DNA from: Runella zeae DSM 19591
GTDB taxonomy: Bacteria > Bacteroidota > Bacteroidia > Cytophagales > Spirosomataceae
Assembly (NCBI RefSeq): GCF_000423565.1
Contig: NZ_AUIF01000037.1
Span: 1 to 64,000 of the forward strand
Reading direction: 5' to 3'
Length of the DNA: 64,000 nt
The first letter of the stretch is position 1, and each line of letters starts with the position of its first letter. Positions 16,323-24,729 of this stretch are shown piece after piece. The position numbers and the translations under genes are program-made. A model generated the notes under the pieces. It did not search any database and was not told where the DNA came from. It saw nothing but the letters and a program-made list of their open reading frames with translations.

Positions 16323-17159
16323 TTATGTTTTACCCAGCCGAACCTTTGTTTTTTCTGTCACCTGCCATCCATTTGTGGTTTTTTTAGCCTTACCGGGCTT
16401 CTGTGAGTCTATATAATTAGCCTCAAAATTAAGCTCAGAAAATTCACAAACTGCTTCGAAAACAGGACTGTTATTAAGTATAGTATTTAGTGAATATGGA
16501 GTCATTAAAACACTGAATTTAGCTTCATGGGGCATATCGGTATTAACTATAAATTCAAACAATGACTTATTAAGTGTATTTTCTTGATGTTCAAATTCTG
16601 AATGAAAAAAATCTCCATCCGGACCGGCATAATATGTTCTGGATAGTGATGGTGTTGGTATAGATGCTTTCACTGCACTAATCCTTTCCAATGGAACTTC
16701 ATCAGTAATTTTCAAAGGTAAATTACTTGTTGAAGTATTATTCGATATACCTGATTCAGTGTCATTGTTTATCTGATTGCTTAAAAGAGAATTTTCTTCT
16801 TCCAATTTACGGATGCGTTTCCGTAAATGATTGATTTTGGGAGTAAAAGATAAATAAGTAAATAAAATGGATATAATTATTGCAATGATTATAGCTCCGG
16901 CAAAAATAAAATACATTTTTTCTAACCTTTTTTCAAAGTCTTCCTTTACCAGGTCTACTACTTTGAGGTCAGCTTTGTCATTTTGAAGAGAATTTATAGC
17001 AGTATCTAATTTATTAATATCACTTCTAAAGTTATCACTTGATGACAAGGGCCTTTGTAGTTTACTATTGGAGTCTGGCTTTGCTGTTTTTAAGTTATTT
17101 TGTCCATACAGATATATGTTCCCAAAGTATATTCCCAATATTATGAATAATACGCGCAT
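16323..17159 (-). CDS. Exported coiled-coil protein with a central membrane segment
   Basis: A 278-residue protein of no recognised family. An N-terminal hydrophobic stretch (1-19) looks like a signal peptide or first membrane helix. Residues about 45-85 form a heptad-rich helix, and a strong membrane helix follows (about 87-108, 'FAGAIIIAIIISILFTYLSF'). A second coiled coil (110-130, 'LRKRIRKLEEENSLLSNQI') is adjacent. The C-terminal domain (from about 170) is polar and probably beta-rich. The double-helix topology would place the coiled coil and C-terminal domain in the cytoplasm, where they could meet the NTPases encoded 6 bp upstream. Function is unknown; the operon position suggests a membrane adaptor. 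Confidence 0.65.
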   Translation of the reverse strand: MRVLFIILGIYFGNIYLYGQNNLKTAKPDSNSKLQRPLSSSDNFRSDINKLDTAINSLQNDKADLKVVDLVKEDFEKRLEKMYFIFAGAIIIAIIISILFTYLSFTPKINHLRKRIRKLEEENSLLSNQINNDTESGISNNTSTSNLPLKITDEVPLERISAVKASIPTPSLSRTYYAGPDGDFFHSEFEHQENTLNKSLFEFIVNTDMPHEAKFSVLMTPYSLNTILNNSPVFEAVCEFSELNFEANYIDSQKPGKAKKTTNGWQVTEKTKVRLGKT

Positions 17160-17164
17160 CAGAT

Positions 17165-20100
17165 TTAAGGGTTTGTTTCGTTGACAATTCGATAAGCAAT
17201 ACGATTAATCATTCCTAATAATGGGTAGAAAAAAAGGGTTTCCTTTATTTCTTCATCAGGGCGATTTTTATCTATACCCATTTCGAGAAAATTTGATAAG
17301 TCATTGGTTTTATTGAATTCTTCTTTAATTAAAGCTAGAATAACAGGGTTGTCTAACCCTAACCACTCCCGTCCAACCTTTCTAATAAAATCATCAAAAA
17401 AGTTAGCAAATTTTGATACTGCCTGAATTACACCCTCTTTTTGTTTACTGACAATATCTTGATAGGTTATCTCTGTAATTAAATCTGTATCAATGCCTAG
17501 CAAGTTATTAATGGGCACTTCGGTCGCGTTAGCAAACAAAATTCCTTTAGCTGTAAGTAATTTTGGATTATCTTGATGCTTAATTTCAAAGTTATTTGAA
17601 GTGTTTTGAAATGCACATTTAGTAAATATTTCTCGAACTATCCGCTGGATGATGCTATCACTTCCAATAAGCTTGAGGATTAGAGATCCGTTTCCGCTGA
17701 AAGAGATATATCTGGGTGCATCTAATTGGTTGGCTTTCAAAAATTGAGCTAAATGATAAATTAAAGCAGTTATATGAAGGACGATTACATACCTCAGTTC
17801 ATCTTTTTTAATTGCTTCAGAAATAAATGCTGTTTTATTAGGGTCTCTCTGAGTTAATTCTTCTGAATTTTCAATTGCAAAGAGAATATTCAAAATTTCA
17901 GAGGAACTCTTTGCTTTATCGGTCATTATAAAGGCCGTATTCAATTTTAAATCTTCAAAAGCTTTCTTGATCTTTTGCCGGTAACGTAATACGAAGCCAT
18001 TGTTGTTAGGATTTCCTGCAAACCCATCTCCAAAAAGAGCAGATGCTGCAAATCGAAACGAAGTTGAATGAGTAGGCTTTGAATTGTCAAAATAAACAAC
18101 ATCTGTCGTCCCTCCGCCTATATCGACTGAAAGTACCTTTCCCATCAAATGTTCAAAGCGCTGTAAGTAATAGAAAGGTGCTATAGATTCTGTACAAGCT
18201 TGTATCTGAGAATTTCCAAAATATTTTGACCAGCGTTTCTTCCAAAAACCTTCCAACTGCCCCTGCTGATAAATGGACATACTAGTAGGGTATGACCACC
18301 GTAACGAGGCCGCAGCTAATGTCCCGCTATTAAGTAAGACTTTGTTGCGAAGCATGAAAACTAATTCTTCCAAAAACATCTCTGCTTGGGTATCCTGATT
18401 ACTGTTCCATTTTAAGTCACTTTCAATGACGGTATGGATAGGCAGTGCTAACGTTACCTCCCGTCCATAGGCAAAAGGAATGCTACAGTTTCCCAGAGAG
18501 CGAAGTTGGTTGATATGTGTGCTGATTGGCCTTGCAACAACAGTGCGTTGGGGCAGCTGATAATGTTTATCCACCCCTAATTTCTCAGGTAAAAAAGTCC
18601 AGCCAAAACTGTTCGGTATTTCAAGTAATGACATTCCACTGAAATTGGTCCCTTTTGCGTGCAAATAGGCAATTTGGGTATCATAGTCACCAATATCGAA
18701 AGCGTGAGGATTTGGTTGCAGATTGGTTATATACTCAATATGTGTGTTAGTGGTACCAAAATCTACAGCAAAAGTATAATGAACCCCTCCCGTAACGTTG
18801 ACCTTCTTAAAAATCGGGATAACAAATGCTTTGCCTTCTGTTAACCCCTCAAGAGATATTTCAAATAATCCGAAGCGCTTGTTTTCAAGGAGCTTAAACT
18901 CCACTGGTGCGGCGGCATCGACACGAATTAAATCATTGGGGCTCTGTATTATTTTTGCGTCATTGTTTGCAAAATTGATACGTAACGGATGGCTACTCGA
19001 TTTACAAACAAGAGCTGCTCGATAAAAAGAAGACTTGTCTTCGCCTGTATCAAGCAAAGGTGCAACGGCCAAACTCATTGGCACCTCCATCATTCCTCCT
19101 TTACGGTAATCATTTGAAGGTTGTGAATTAAGTTGGTAAGTTCTCTTTAATTCAATCCTATTGGCAACATTGCTAATAGGAATCGAAAGAATTACTTCTA
19201 CAATATCCCCTTCTTCTTTTATACTTAATAAAGGTTTTTGAGCAGCATCAAGTTCTTGAGGCTCAAAAAACTCAAAAAACAATTCAGTGAGAGGCAATAA
19301 GTAATCTTGCTTCCTACCTTTTAATACCTTAAACTGGATATCATTTGTTTTGAAAGGTAACCTGAAAAGGTAAGGCTGTAAAAAATCGTTAACTGTAAGG
19401 TAAGGATATTTTATTGCCGTTCCCGGAAGTAAACGGGTATCAAGCGGTATTGGATCGTGTGCGGGGACTGAAATACTTGGGTTCCACTTTGAAGTTGTTC
19501 CTGTATAGTTTAATGACAATGGAAATCCCTCCGCCAAAACCAAGGGCTTATTGCCTTCCCATTTAGTGGAAATGATAGCAAAATCACTATTAACATTAAC
19601 AATAGGGTGGCGGTTTAAAATAGAAAATCCTAAAACCTCCAACCCATTAACCTGTGAAGTGTATTGCTGTGAGTAATAGCTTCTCTGATGGCTATTACTC
19701 ATGATCTTATTCCACAAGACGTTATTGCCTGTTTGTAAATAAATTAATGTTTGGGTAAGATAACTGTCAAATTCTGCAAAGTGAGTGGAAAACTGTCCAT
19801 TTTGTTTAATATTGTACTCATCCTTTAAAGCAAATAGATATTCAACAAATTCACTATCGCGACCAAATAATGGAACAAAATGGCTTTTACTCAACGGCTC
19901 ATTATTACCACTCAGCTTAAACCTAAAACTTACCTCATTGTTAGTCGCCATAAATAATGTAACCGGCGATGTACTGCCTATTACCTGATAGTTATATTTG
20001 ATAATCCAGATATTCTTAACTTTATGGAAATTAAAAGTTTCTGCATCTTGATTCCAGTAGAGCCTTAATGTATCCGATAATACCTTTTGACCTCCAAGTT

Positions 20101-20446
20101 GTAAATTATTAAATGAGTTTTCAGGGTGCCAAGGTATAAATTCTAATTGGTCTCCATAAGTACTATTATTAAATACCAACTCAGCAATATCCAAAGCATG
20201 AGAAACCAACCGATGGTACATCGTTGACCCTGCTAATGGCATTCCATTGACTCCTAATTTAGCAAAGGCTGCTCTTACCATTTCAAAAGCTGCAAAAGGA
20301 CTTGGAATGGAAGTGACAACGCCCGTAATTTGCCCCGCTTGAGGATCTTCAATAGAATCAATTTGATTACTGCCGTAACGCCCTTGTATTTTTTCCCAAT
20401 GTTTGACGGGTGGTAAATTCGTACTTAATCTGAAACTCTTCCCCAT
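17165..20446 (-). CDS. Large Hsp70/actin-fold (ASKHA) ATPase
   Basis: A protein of about 1093 residues. The first 550 residues are of unknown fold; the C-terminal half carries the ASKHA nucleotide-binding motifs: phosphate-1 'VDFGTTNTHIEY' (about 557-568), phosphate-2 'SVDIGGGTTDVVYF' (about 772-785) and an adenosine-site motif 'FSGNGSLILKLIG' (about 915-927). Architecture and size recall SrfB-like proteins, but I cannot confirm that family. The ATG at 20446 lies 11 nt after the tubulin-like stop; an in-frame TTG at 20461 overlapping that stop is an alternative. Direct pairing with a tubulin-like GTPase in one operon is the striking feature. ATP-driven conformational change or polymerisation is inferred from the fold. 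Confidence 0.8.
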   Translation of the reverse strand: MGKSFRLSTNLPPVKHWEKIQGRYGSNQIDSIEDPQAGQITGVVTSIPSPFAAFEMVRAAFAKLGVNGMPLAGSTMYHRLVSHALDIAELVFNNSTYGDQLEFIPWHPENSFNNLQLGGQKVLSDTLRLYWNQDAETFNFHKVKNIWIIKYNYQVIGSTSPVTLFMATNNEVSFRFKLSGNNEPLSKSHFVPLFGRDSEFVEYLFALKDEYNIKQNGQFSTHFAEFDSYLTQTLIYLQTGNNVLWNKIMSNSHQRSYYSQQYTSQVNGLEVLGFSILNRHPIVNVNSDFAIISTKWEGNKPLVLAEGFPLSLNYTGTTSKWNPSISVPAHDPIPLDTRLLPGTAIKYPYLTVNDFLQPYLFRLPFKTNDIQFKVLKGRKQDYLLPLTELFFEFFEPQELDAAQKPLLSIKEEGDIVEVILSIPISNVANRIELKRTYQLNSQPSNDYRKGGMMEVPMSLAVAPLLDTGEDKSSFYRAALVCKSSSHPLRINFANNDAKIIQSPNDLIRVDAAAPVEFKLLENKRFGLFEISLEGLTEGKAFVIPIFKKVNVTGGVHYTFAVDFGTTNTHIEYITNLQPNPHAFDIGDYDTQIAYLHAKGTNFSGMSLLEIPNSFGWTFLPEKLGVDKHYQLPQRTVVARPISTHINQLRSLGNCSIPFAYGREVTLALPIHTVIESDLKWNSNQDTQAEMFLEELVFMLRNKVLLNSGTLAAASLRWSYPTSMSIYQQGQLEGFWKKRWSKYFGNSQIQACTESIAPFYYLQRFEHLMGKVLSVDIGGGTTDVVYFDNSKPTHSTSFRFAASALFGDGFAGNPNNNGFVLRYRQKIKKAFEDLKLNTAFIMTDKAKSSSEILNILFAIENSEELTQRDPNKTAFISEAIKKDELRYVIVLHITALIYHLAQFLKANQLDAPRYISFSGNGSLILKLIGSDSIIQRIVREIFTKCAFQNTSNNFEIKHQDNPKLLTAKGILFANATEVPINNLLGIDTDLITEITYQDIVSKQKEGVIQAVSKFANFFDDFIRKVGREWLGLDNPVILALIKEEFNKTNDLSNFLEMGIDKNRPDEEIKETLFFYPLLGMINRIAYRIVNETNP

Positions 20447-20457
20447 GTCGATAGATT

Positions 20458-21927
20458 TCAAAATATTTTTTCCTTAATGATTTCATTCAAAGCGGATGAA
20501 ACTCCTTTAATGAATTTATTCGGAATTGAGTCTGCTCGGTAATTACTCGTTTGATTGTTAATTGCTTTAACAATATGGTTATCATCCTTTCCAGATAAAA
20601 ATCCACGTCTTCCTTTAAATCCCTCTATACTATCGAAAATTTTATCAAATACAACTCCTTTGAATGGCTCAAAAGCAATTTGACTCTTTTTCATTTCATC
20701 AAGCCAAATACCGTATTCACTGGTTAGTTCTTTCAATACTTTGAAAAAGGGCATTTGTGAATAATCAATTTTAGATATTTTGGGTACTGTTGTAAAAAAT
20801 ACTTGGCTGAAAGCATCATCTCTCTTCAATTCATTTTCTAAGTACTGGTTCAATAACCAAAACTTAGTAAGTGGTTTGTTGATAATATCTTGAGTTTGAC
20901 GAGAGAGGTGTGTAAGGTGGAGCGTTGGGGCTACATGTTCGATGCCAAATTCGCGATGGTCTTTATCAAGTACATCGCCATTACTGTTTTGTAGAAAATC
21001 AAATATGGATATTGCACTAACCAGTTCTACAAAATGAGCCTGATTTTTTTGAAAAGCACCTCCAGGATTATTTTCAAAAACGGATTGAGGCTCGTCGCCT
21101 ATGTAATAGAGAGAGTTTAGGCCTCTTAAATTAGATTCATAATAACTTAATGCGGCTTTAGTTTTAGTAATAAATTGCTTTGAATCTATTGGACTTTGGG
21201 CATTGTTTGGTAAGTTAAAATAGGGTTGGACAGCAACAGCTCCTAATGTTGCCTGATTAATGTAATTAAAATTAGGCAAGTTAGGGTTTGCACTCCTTAG
21301 GTTTTTAACAAGTAGGGGGAAACCTGCCGCACCCGTTCCACCAAAGATTGAACTTACAATAAAAATACGATCTCCTTGATTGAAAGCGTTTGCAAATGAC
21401 TGGAAAGCTGGCATTGAGGCAAACTGATTCAAGACAACTGCCCCCATATTAGGGTAACCTTGAAAACCAATCTCCAGATTTGTTTCCAAATTCTTTTTTG
21501 TATAAAGAACTTCTAAAAGCTCTTTTGTACCATCCCCTCCATGCGCTTTGACTGATAGTTGGTTGTAGCCAATAAACTGCCCAAAAGTACTCCCGTCAAC
21601 GTTTGGAATAAGTAATTTATATCCTTCGAGTCCTTGCGATTTGGCTGTTCCAGATAAAGATGAAAGTTCACTTATAACTCCGTTAAAAAAACAATCATTA
21701 GTTAGATTAACATCCAATTCTTGTCTCACTGAACGATAGTGATCTAACAAATTCATGGTTTGTGCCACGTTTCCGTTCGCACCATCAGGGTCAATGATTA
21801 AAGGTATAATTTCATAGCGGTTACCTTGGCTGTCATTAGGCTGAACCCCAGCCGCCAATAGCATTGTAAGGGAACGTAAAACGCGAGCCCCAGTTCCACC
21901 AATAGCAAAAACAAATAAGCGTGGCAT
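20458..21927 (-). CDS. Tubulin-like GTPase (Tubulin_2-type)
   Basis: A 489-residue protein with tubulin/FtsZ-superfamily signatures. The N-terminal nucleotide loop is 'FAIGGTGARVLRSL' (7-20). An acidic 'PLIIDPDGAN' segment follows where FtsZ binds the ribose. A glycine-rich T4-type loop 'SIFGGTGAAGFPLL' lies near residue 192-205, corresponding to the GGGTG[ST]G signature. The layout matches the bacterial Tubulin_2 family rather than FtsZ or TubZ. Members occur with vWA and chaperone-like genes and their function is poorly known. It lies between a small membrane protein (10 bp) and an Hsp70/actin-like ATPase. GTP binding is well supported; filament formation is not shown by sequence. Confidence 0.82.
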   Translation of the reverse strand: MPRLFVFAIGGTGARVLRSLTMLLAAGVQPNDSQGNRYEIIPLIIDPDGANGNVAQTMNLLDHYRSVRQELDVNLTNDCFFNGVISELSSLSGTAKSQGLEGYKLLIPNVDGSTFGQFIGYNQLSVKAHGGDGTKELLEVLYTKKNLETNLEIGFQGYPNMGAVVLNQFASMPAFQSFANAFNQGDRIFIVSSIFGGTGAAGFPLLVKNLRSANPNLPNFNYINQATLGAVAVQPYFNLPNNAQSPIDSKQFITKTKAALSYYESNLRGLNSLYYIGDEPQSVFENNPGGAFQKNQAHFVELVSAISIFDFLQNSNGDVLDKDHREFGIEHVAPTLHLTHLSRQTQDIINKPLTKFWLLNQYLENELKRDDAFSQVFFTTVPKISKIDYSQMPFFKVLKELTSEYGIWLDEMKKSQIAFEPFKGVVFDKIFDSIEGFKGRRGFLSGKDDNHIVKAINNQTSNYRADSIPNKFIKGVSSALNEIIKEKIF

Positions 21928-21937
21928 AAAATAATAT

Positions 21938-22354
21938 TTAGTGTGGTGTGTTCCCTCCTGCGCCTTTTTTAGGTATTTTTCTCACAAAAGAAAATAAATA
22001 AAATAAAACCATGATAAAAATAGCGTTGATGAAGGATAGTTGAGTGAGGGCGGCAGTACTGTATATTACGGGAGGATTGAGACTATTAAAGTAAGAGTCA
22101 GCTTGAATAGTCATCATAAAATACCCGATAACTGCACAAACCAGCATTACTCCAGCCCAATGAAACCATCTGTTACAACGAGTATTAATCAAGCAAATAC
22201 CATAATAGTATATACATACACCAACTAAAGTAAGAACTACCGTGTATATTCCTATCTCTGAATAAAATTCGTTATAAAGTATTGAAGAAAAATTACTTAC
22301 ATATGCAAGCCCCCAAAGCTCATAAATTGGCGCAAAAAAATCTCTAAAAATCAT
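21938..22354 (-). CDS. Small polytopic membrane protein
   Basis: A 138-residue protein with three clear hydrophobic helices (about 35-55, 65-85 and 100-125) and a basic tail ending 'RKIPKKGAGG'. No family recognised. It sits 15 bp after the vWA lipoprotein gene and 10 bp before the tubulin-like gene, so it is co-transcribed with both. The likely role is to link the envelope-exposed vWA protein to the cytoplasmic NTPases, but this is inferred from position only. Confidence 0.65.
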   Translation of the reverse strand: MIFRDFFAPIYELWGLAYVSNFSSILYNEFYSEIGIYTVVLTLVGVCIYYYGICLINTRCNRWFHWAGVMLVCAVIGYFMMTIQADSYFNSLNPPVIYSTAALTQLSFINAIFIMVLFYLFSFVRKIPKKGAGGNTPH

Positions 22355-22369
22355 TGCGTTTTTTAATTT

Positions 22370-23656
22370 TTAATGGTGAATATTAACTTTAAAACTTGTC
22401 ATTATAGCATCTCCATCAGGTAAAAAGGCACTGGTAAGACCATTGATTAAGTACTTAATTGCGTATGTCTTCCCTGATTGACTTGAGTTAGCTGCATCAT
22501 CCGTATTGTAGCTTTCTACCCATGTTGGTTTTCGATATAGTAAATTTATGGTTAATTCACCATTACCAAAGGGTTTGAGAGATTGTATGTGAATCACATA
22601 GTTTGGATTAGCCACTTTAGATTTCAATTCAATTACGGCCCCTGAGTTAGCTGCTTTTGCATTGGCCTCGTTGTAAGGCTCCACCTTCACTACGTTAAAC
22701 GGCCCTCCCTCCACCTTATAATTATTAATATCTCGCATGTAGGCATCAGGAATCAAACCTTTAGTAATCGTAGCAGGAATCGTAAATAGAATGGATTGGT
22801 TGCCATCTACTTCAATTTCAGGAAGCGCATTACGGTGCTTTACGCTAAAACGCCCGGAAGAATACAAGTTTGATGCTGTATAAATCGAGGTCACTGCTGG
22901 TTTTGCTGTCAAAACCAGCATTTCTCCATAACCAGGTAACGTAGTTGGCCTCACTTCAGCCATCAACTTTTCTACTAAACCTTTTTTCCCGATAAAAATA
23001 GCATAGTAAGGACGGTCGTTGTTGATTTTAATTCCACCGTCTGGAGGGTAAAACAACCCTTTAAAATCTGAATGTAAGGCAACCATAACAACCGTTAAAT
23101 CAGATAGTTTCTTCTTTTTGTTGTTAAATAAGCCTCGTACATTTTCTACTTGTAGAGACAGATTTTTCCCAGAATAAATACAATCTGATAAAAATATCGA
23201 AACATCATTGTTCTGATGTTCACTCAAAATCGTCTCTAACATAACGTTTAAGTTTGTACCACTTCTATTTCCTACTTTCCAAAAAGGAATCTTTGGGTCT
23301 AATTGATTAATGAATGGAAGGACTCCAGAGAAAGTTTTGGGAAATATTTGGTCATTAATAAGGCTAACATTTAAGTTAGAACTGTTAAATGATGCATCAA
23401 CCCCCCAAAGTAATTGGGTAAGTGCCTTCTTATATCTTGTATTTCCATCATGAATATACCCATCCATGCTGCCTGAATTCTCAAGGTAGAGTTTTACTTT
23501 GCTGGAAACTGGTGGTGCGGTCTCAACCTTTTTAGGAGGAGTAGATTTAGGTACGTCGGTGCTGGTACTTTCTCCAGATGGGCGTGAATAGCAGGCTGCC
23601 AACGTAAAAATGCAAAGCCATAATAAGGAAAAGGTAATAGATAATCTATTTTTCAT
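22370..23656 (-). CDS. vWA-like domain lipoprotein
   Basis: A 428-residue exported protein heading the cytoskeletal-NTPase operon. The lipoprotein signal ends at 'LAAC' (Cys22), followed by a Pro/Ser/Thr linker. The vWA/integrin-I-like domain starts with 'KLYLENSGSM' (MIDAS D-x-S-x-S read as E59-N-S61-G-S63), and has Thr134 in 'RSGTNL' and Asp157 in 'SIFLSDC', the expected metal-coordinating positions. Glu for Asp at the first MIDAS position is a variation. A beta-rich C-terminal part follows (from about 260). vWA domains bind protein partners through a divalent ion, so this is a candidate surface or periplasmic receptor or scaffold. The gap upstream to the divergent pseudokinase gene is 143 bp and should hold both promoters. 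Confidence 0.78.
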   Translation of the reverse strand: MKNRLSITFSLLWLCIFTLAACYSRPSGESTSTDVPKSTPPKKVETAPPVSSKVKLYLENSGSMDGYIHDGNTRYKKALTQLLWGVDASFNSSNLNVSLINDQIFPKTFSGVLPFINQLDPKIPFWKVGNRSGTNLNVMLETILSEHQNNDVSIFLSDCIYSGKNLSLQVENVRGLFNNKKKKLSDLTVVMVALHSDFKGLFYPPDGGIKINNDRPYYAIFIGKKGLVEKLMAEVRPTTLPGYGEMLVLTAKPAVTSIYTASNLYSSGRFSVKHRNALPEIEVDGNQSILFTIPATITKGLIPDAYMRDINNYKVEGGPFNVVKVEPYNEANAKAANSGAVIELKSKVANPNYVIHIQSLKPFGNGELTINLLYRKPTWVESYNTDDAANSSQSGKTYAIKYLINGLTSAFLPDGDAIMTSFKVNIHH

Positions 23657-23799
23657 TACAAACTAAACTTAGGAAATTTAGGGAAGGAATAAATTAAGTA
23701 CACAATAAAGTTCTTTAAAAGATATAAAAATAGTTTTTATTAAAATTATTTTTCTGATTTTTACATTTCAACATTCATGCTTCTTTTAAGTACTTAGAT

Positions 23800-24729
23800 A
23801 TGCCATTTCAAGTAGGTGATTTCTTCGGTAAGTTCAGTTTAGTCAACAAAATAAATAGGGGTACAGGATTGGCAGATAGCGATCTATCTAGGTGGGAAGC
23901 AAATGACACCCAATCAGGTAAAACTGTTATTCTGGATATTGTTGAACAGAAGCCGGAATCTAATTGGTTTAGTACGTCTATGCCAGCCGAGATCGCTGAA
24001 ATGGGATACGATCAGGTACTTGGGTGTTTTTTTTGGGTTTGGAAAGACAAGGATAAAGCGCAAGTAGAAGAAGTTAGAACTGGGGGCGTATCAATAGAAA
24101 CCGCATTACAGGTGGTTGAATCGCTTAATCAAATACCCTTAACTCTGAATGAACAGTGGGGAAAGGAAGCCCCTAAACCTTACCTATTCAATGATTCGCA
24201 TTTAGTAATCTTTTACCAAAAAGAACTCACTGTCCAAAACGATGAAAAAATCAACCAAAAAATCATGCAGGGGTGGATTGACCTTTACTCCCCAAAAGTT
24301 GTAAATCCACTACCTCCTCCGCCACCACTACCACCACCACCACCACCTCCGCCGCCGCCAGTATTAAAATGGCTACTTGTAATTTCTGGTGTTTTGCTTG
24401 CAGGCTTTTTGCTGAGGAAATGGGGTAGCACCCCACCACCAGACCCTTCTGTCAACTTTAATTTAGCTCTTGACAATGGAATAAGGGCTTACAAAAACAA
24501 TCAAGATAAGCAGGCAGAAGCCTATTTTAGAGAAGCGGCTGAGTATGCTAAATCAATAAGACCTGCGCCTCCAAGGCTGGATAGCTTGGTACTTTCACTC
24601 AAAAAGGAAGCTAATGAGAAATGCGCTCAATTTAAAGCTGTACAAAGCCCTAGCTTATTTTATATCCCTAATCAATCCTACAAATTTGTTGAAATTTTAA
24701 CCGGAGAGCCATGCCAAACTTGCAAATAA
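23800..24729 (+). CDS. Pseudokinase-like protein with poly-proline linker, TM helix and repeat tail
   Basis: A 309-residue protein. The N-terminus (about 1-60) resembles the N-lobe of a Ser/Thr kinase: 'GKFSLVNKINRG' as a glycine-loop remnant, then 'WEANDTQSGKTVILDIVE', where the expected AxK lysine is not present. The HRD and DFG motifs are absent, so it is at most a pseudokinase. A remarkable proline run with one leucine (about 168-187) leads into a single membrane helix (about 189-205). The exported tail (about 215-309) looks like one TPR-type helical pair. A palindrome TAAGTACTTA lies just upstream of the start (23787-23796). It overlaps the next gene by 19 bp. Confidence 0.6.
   Translation: MPFQVGDFFGKFSLVNKINRGTGLADSDLSRWEANDTQSGKTVILDIVEQKPESNWFSTSMPAEIAEMGYDQVLGCFFWVWKDKDKAQVEEVRTGGVSIETALQVVESLNQIPLTLNEQWGKEAPKPYLFNDSHLVIFYQKELTVQNDEKINQKIMQGWIDLYSPKVVNPLPPPPPLPPPPPPPPPPVLKWLLVISGVLLAGFLLRKWGSTPPPDPSVNFNLALDNGIRAYKNNQDKQAEAYFREAAEYAKSIRPAPPRLDSLVLSLKKEANEKCAQFKAVQSPSLFYIPNQSYKFVEILTGEPCQTCK

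Noticed and set aside
24285-24476. Leftward glycine-rich small protein
   Set aside because: It is the complement of the poly-proline codons of the pseudokinase protein.
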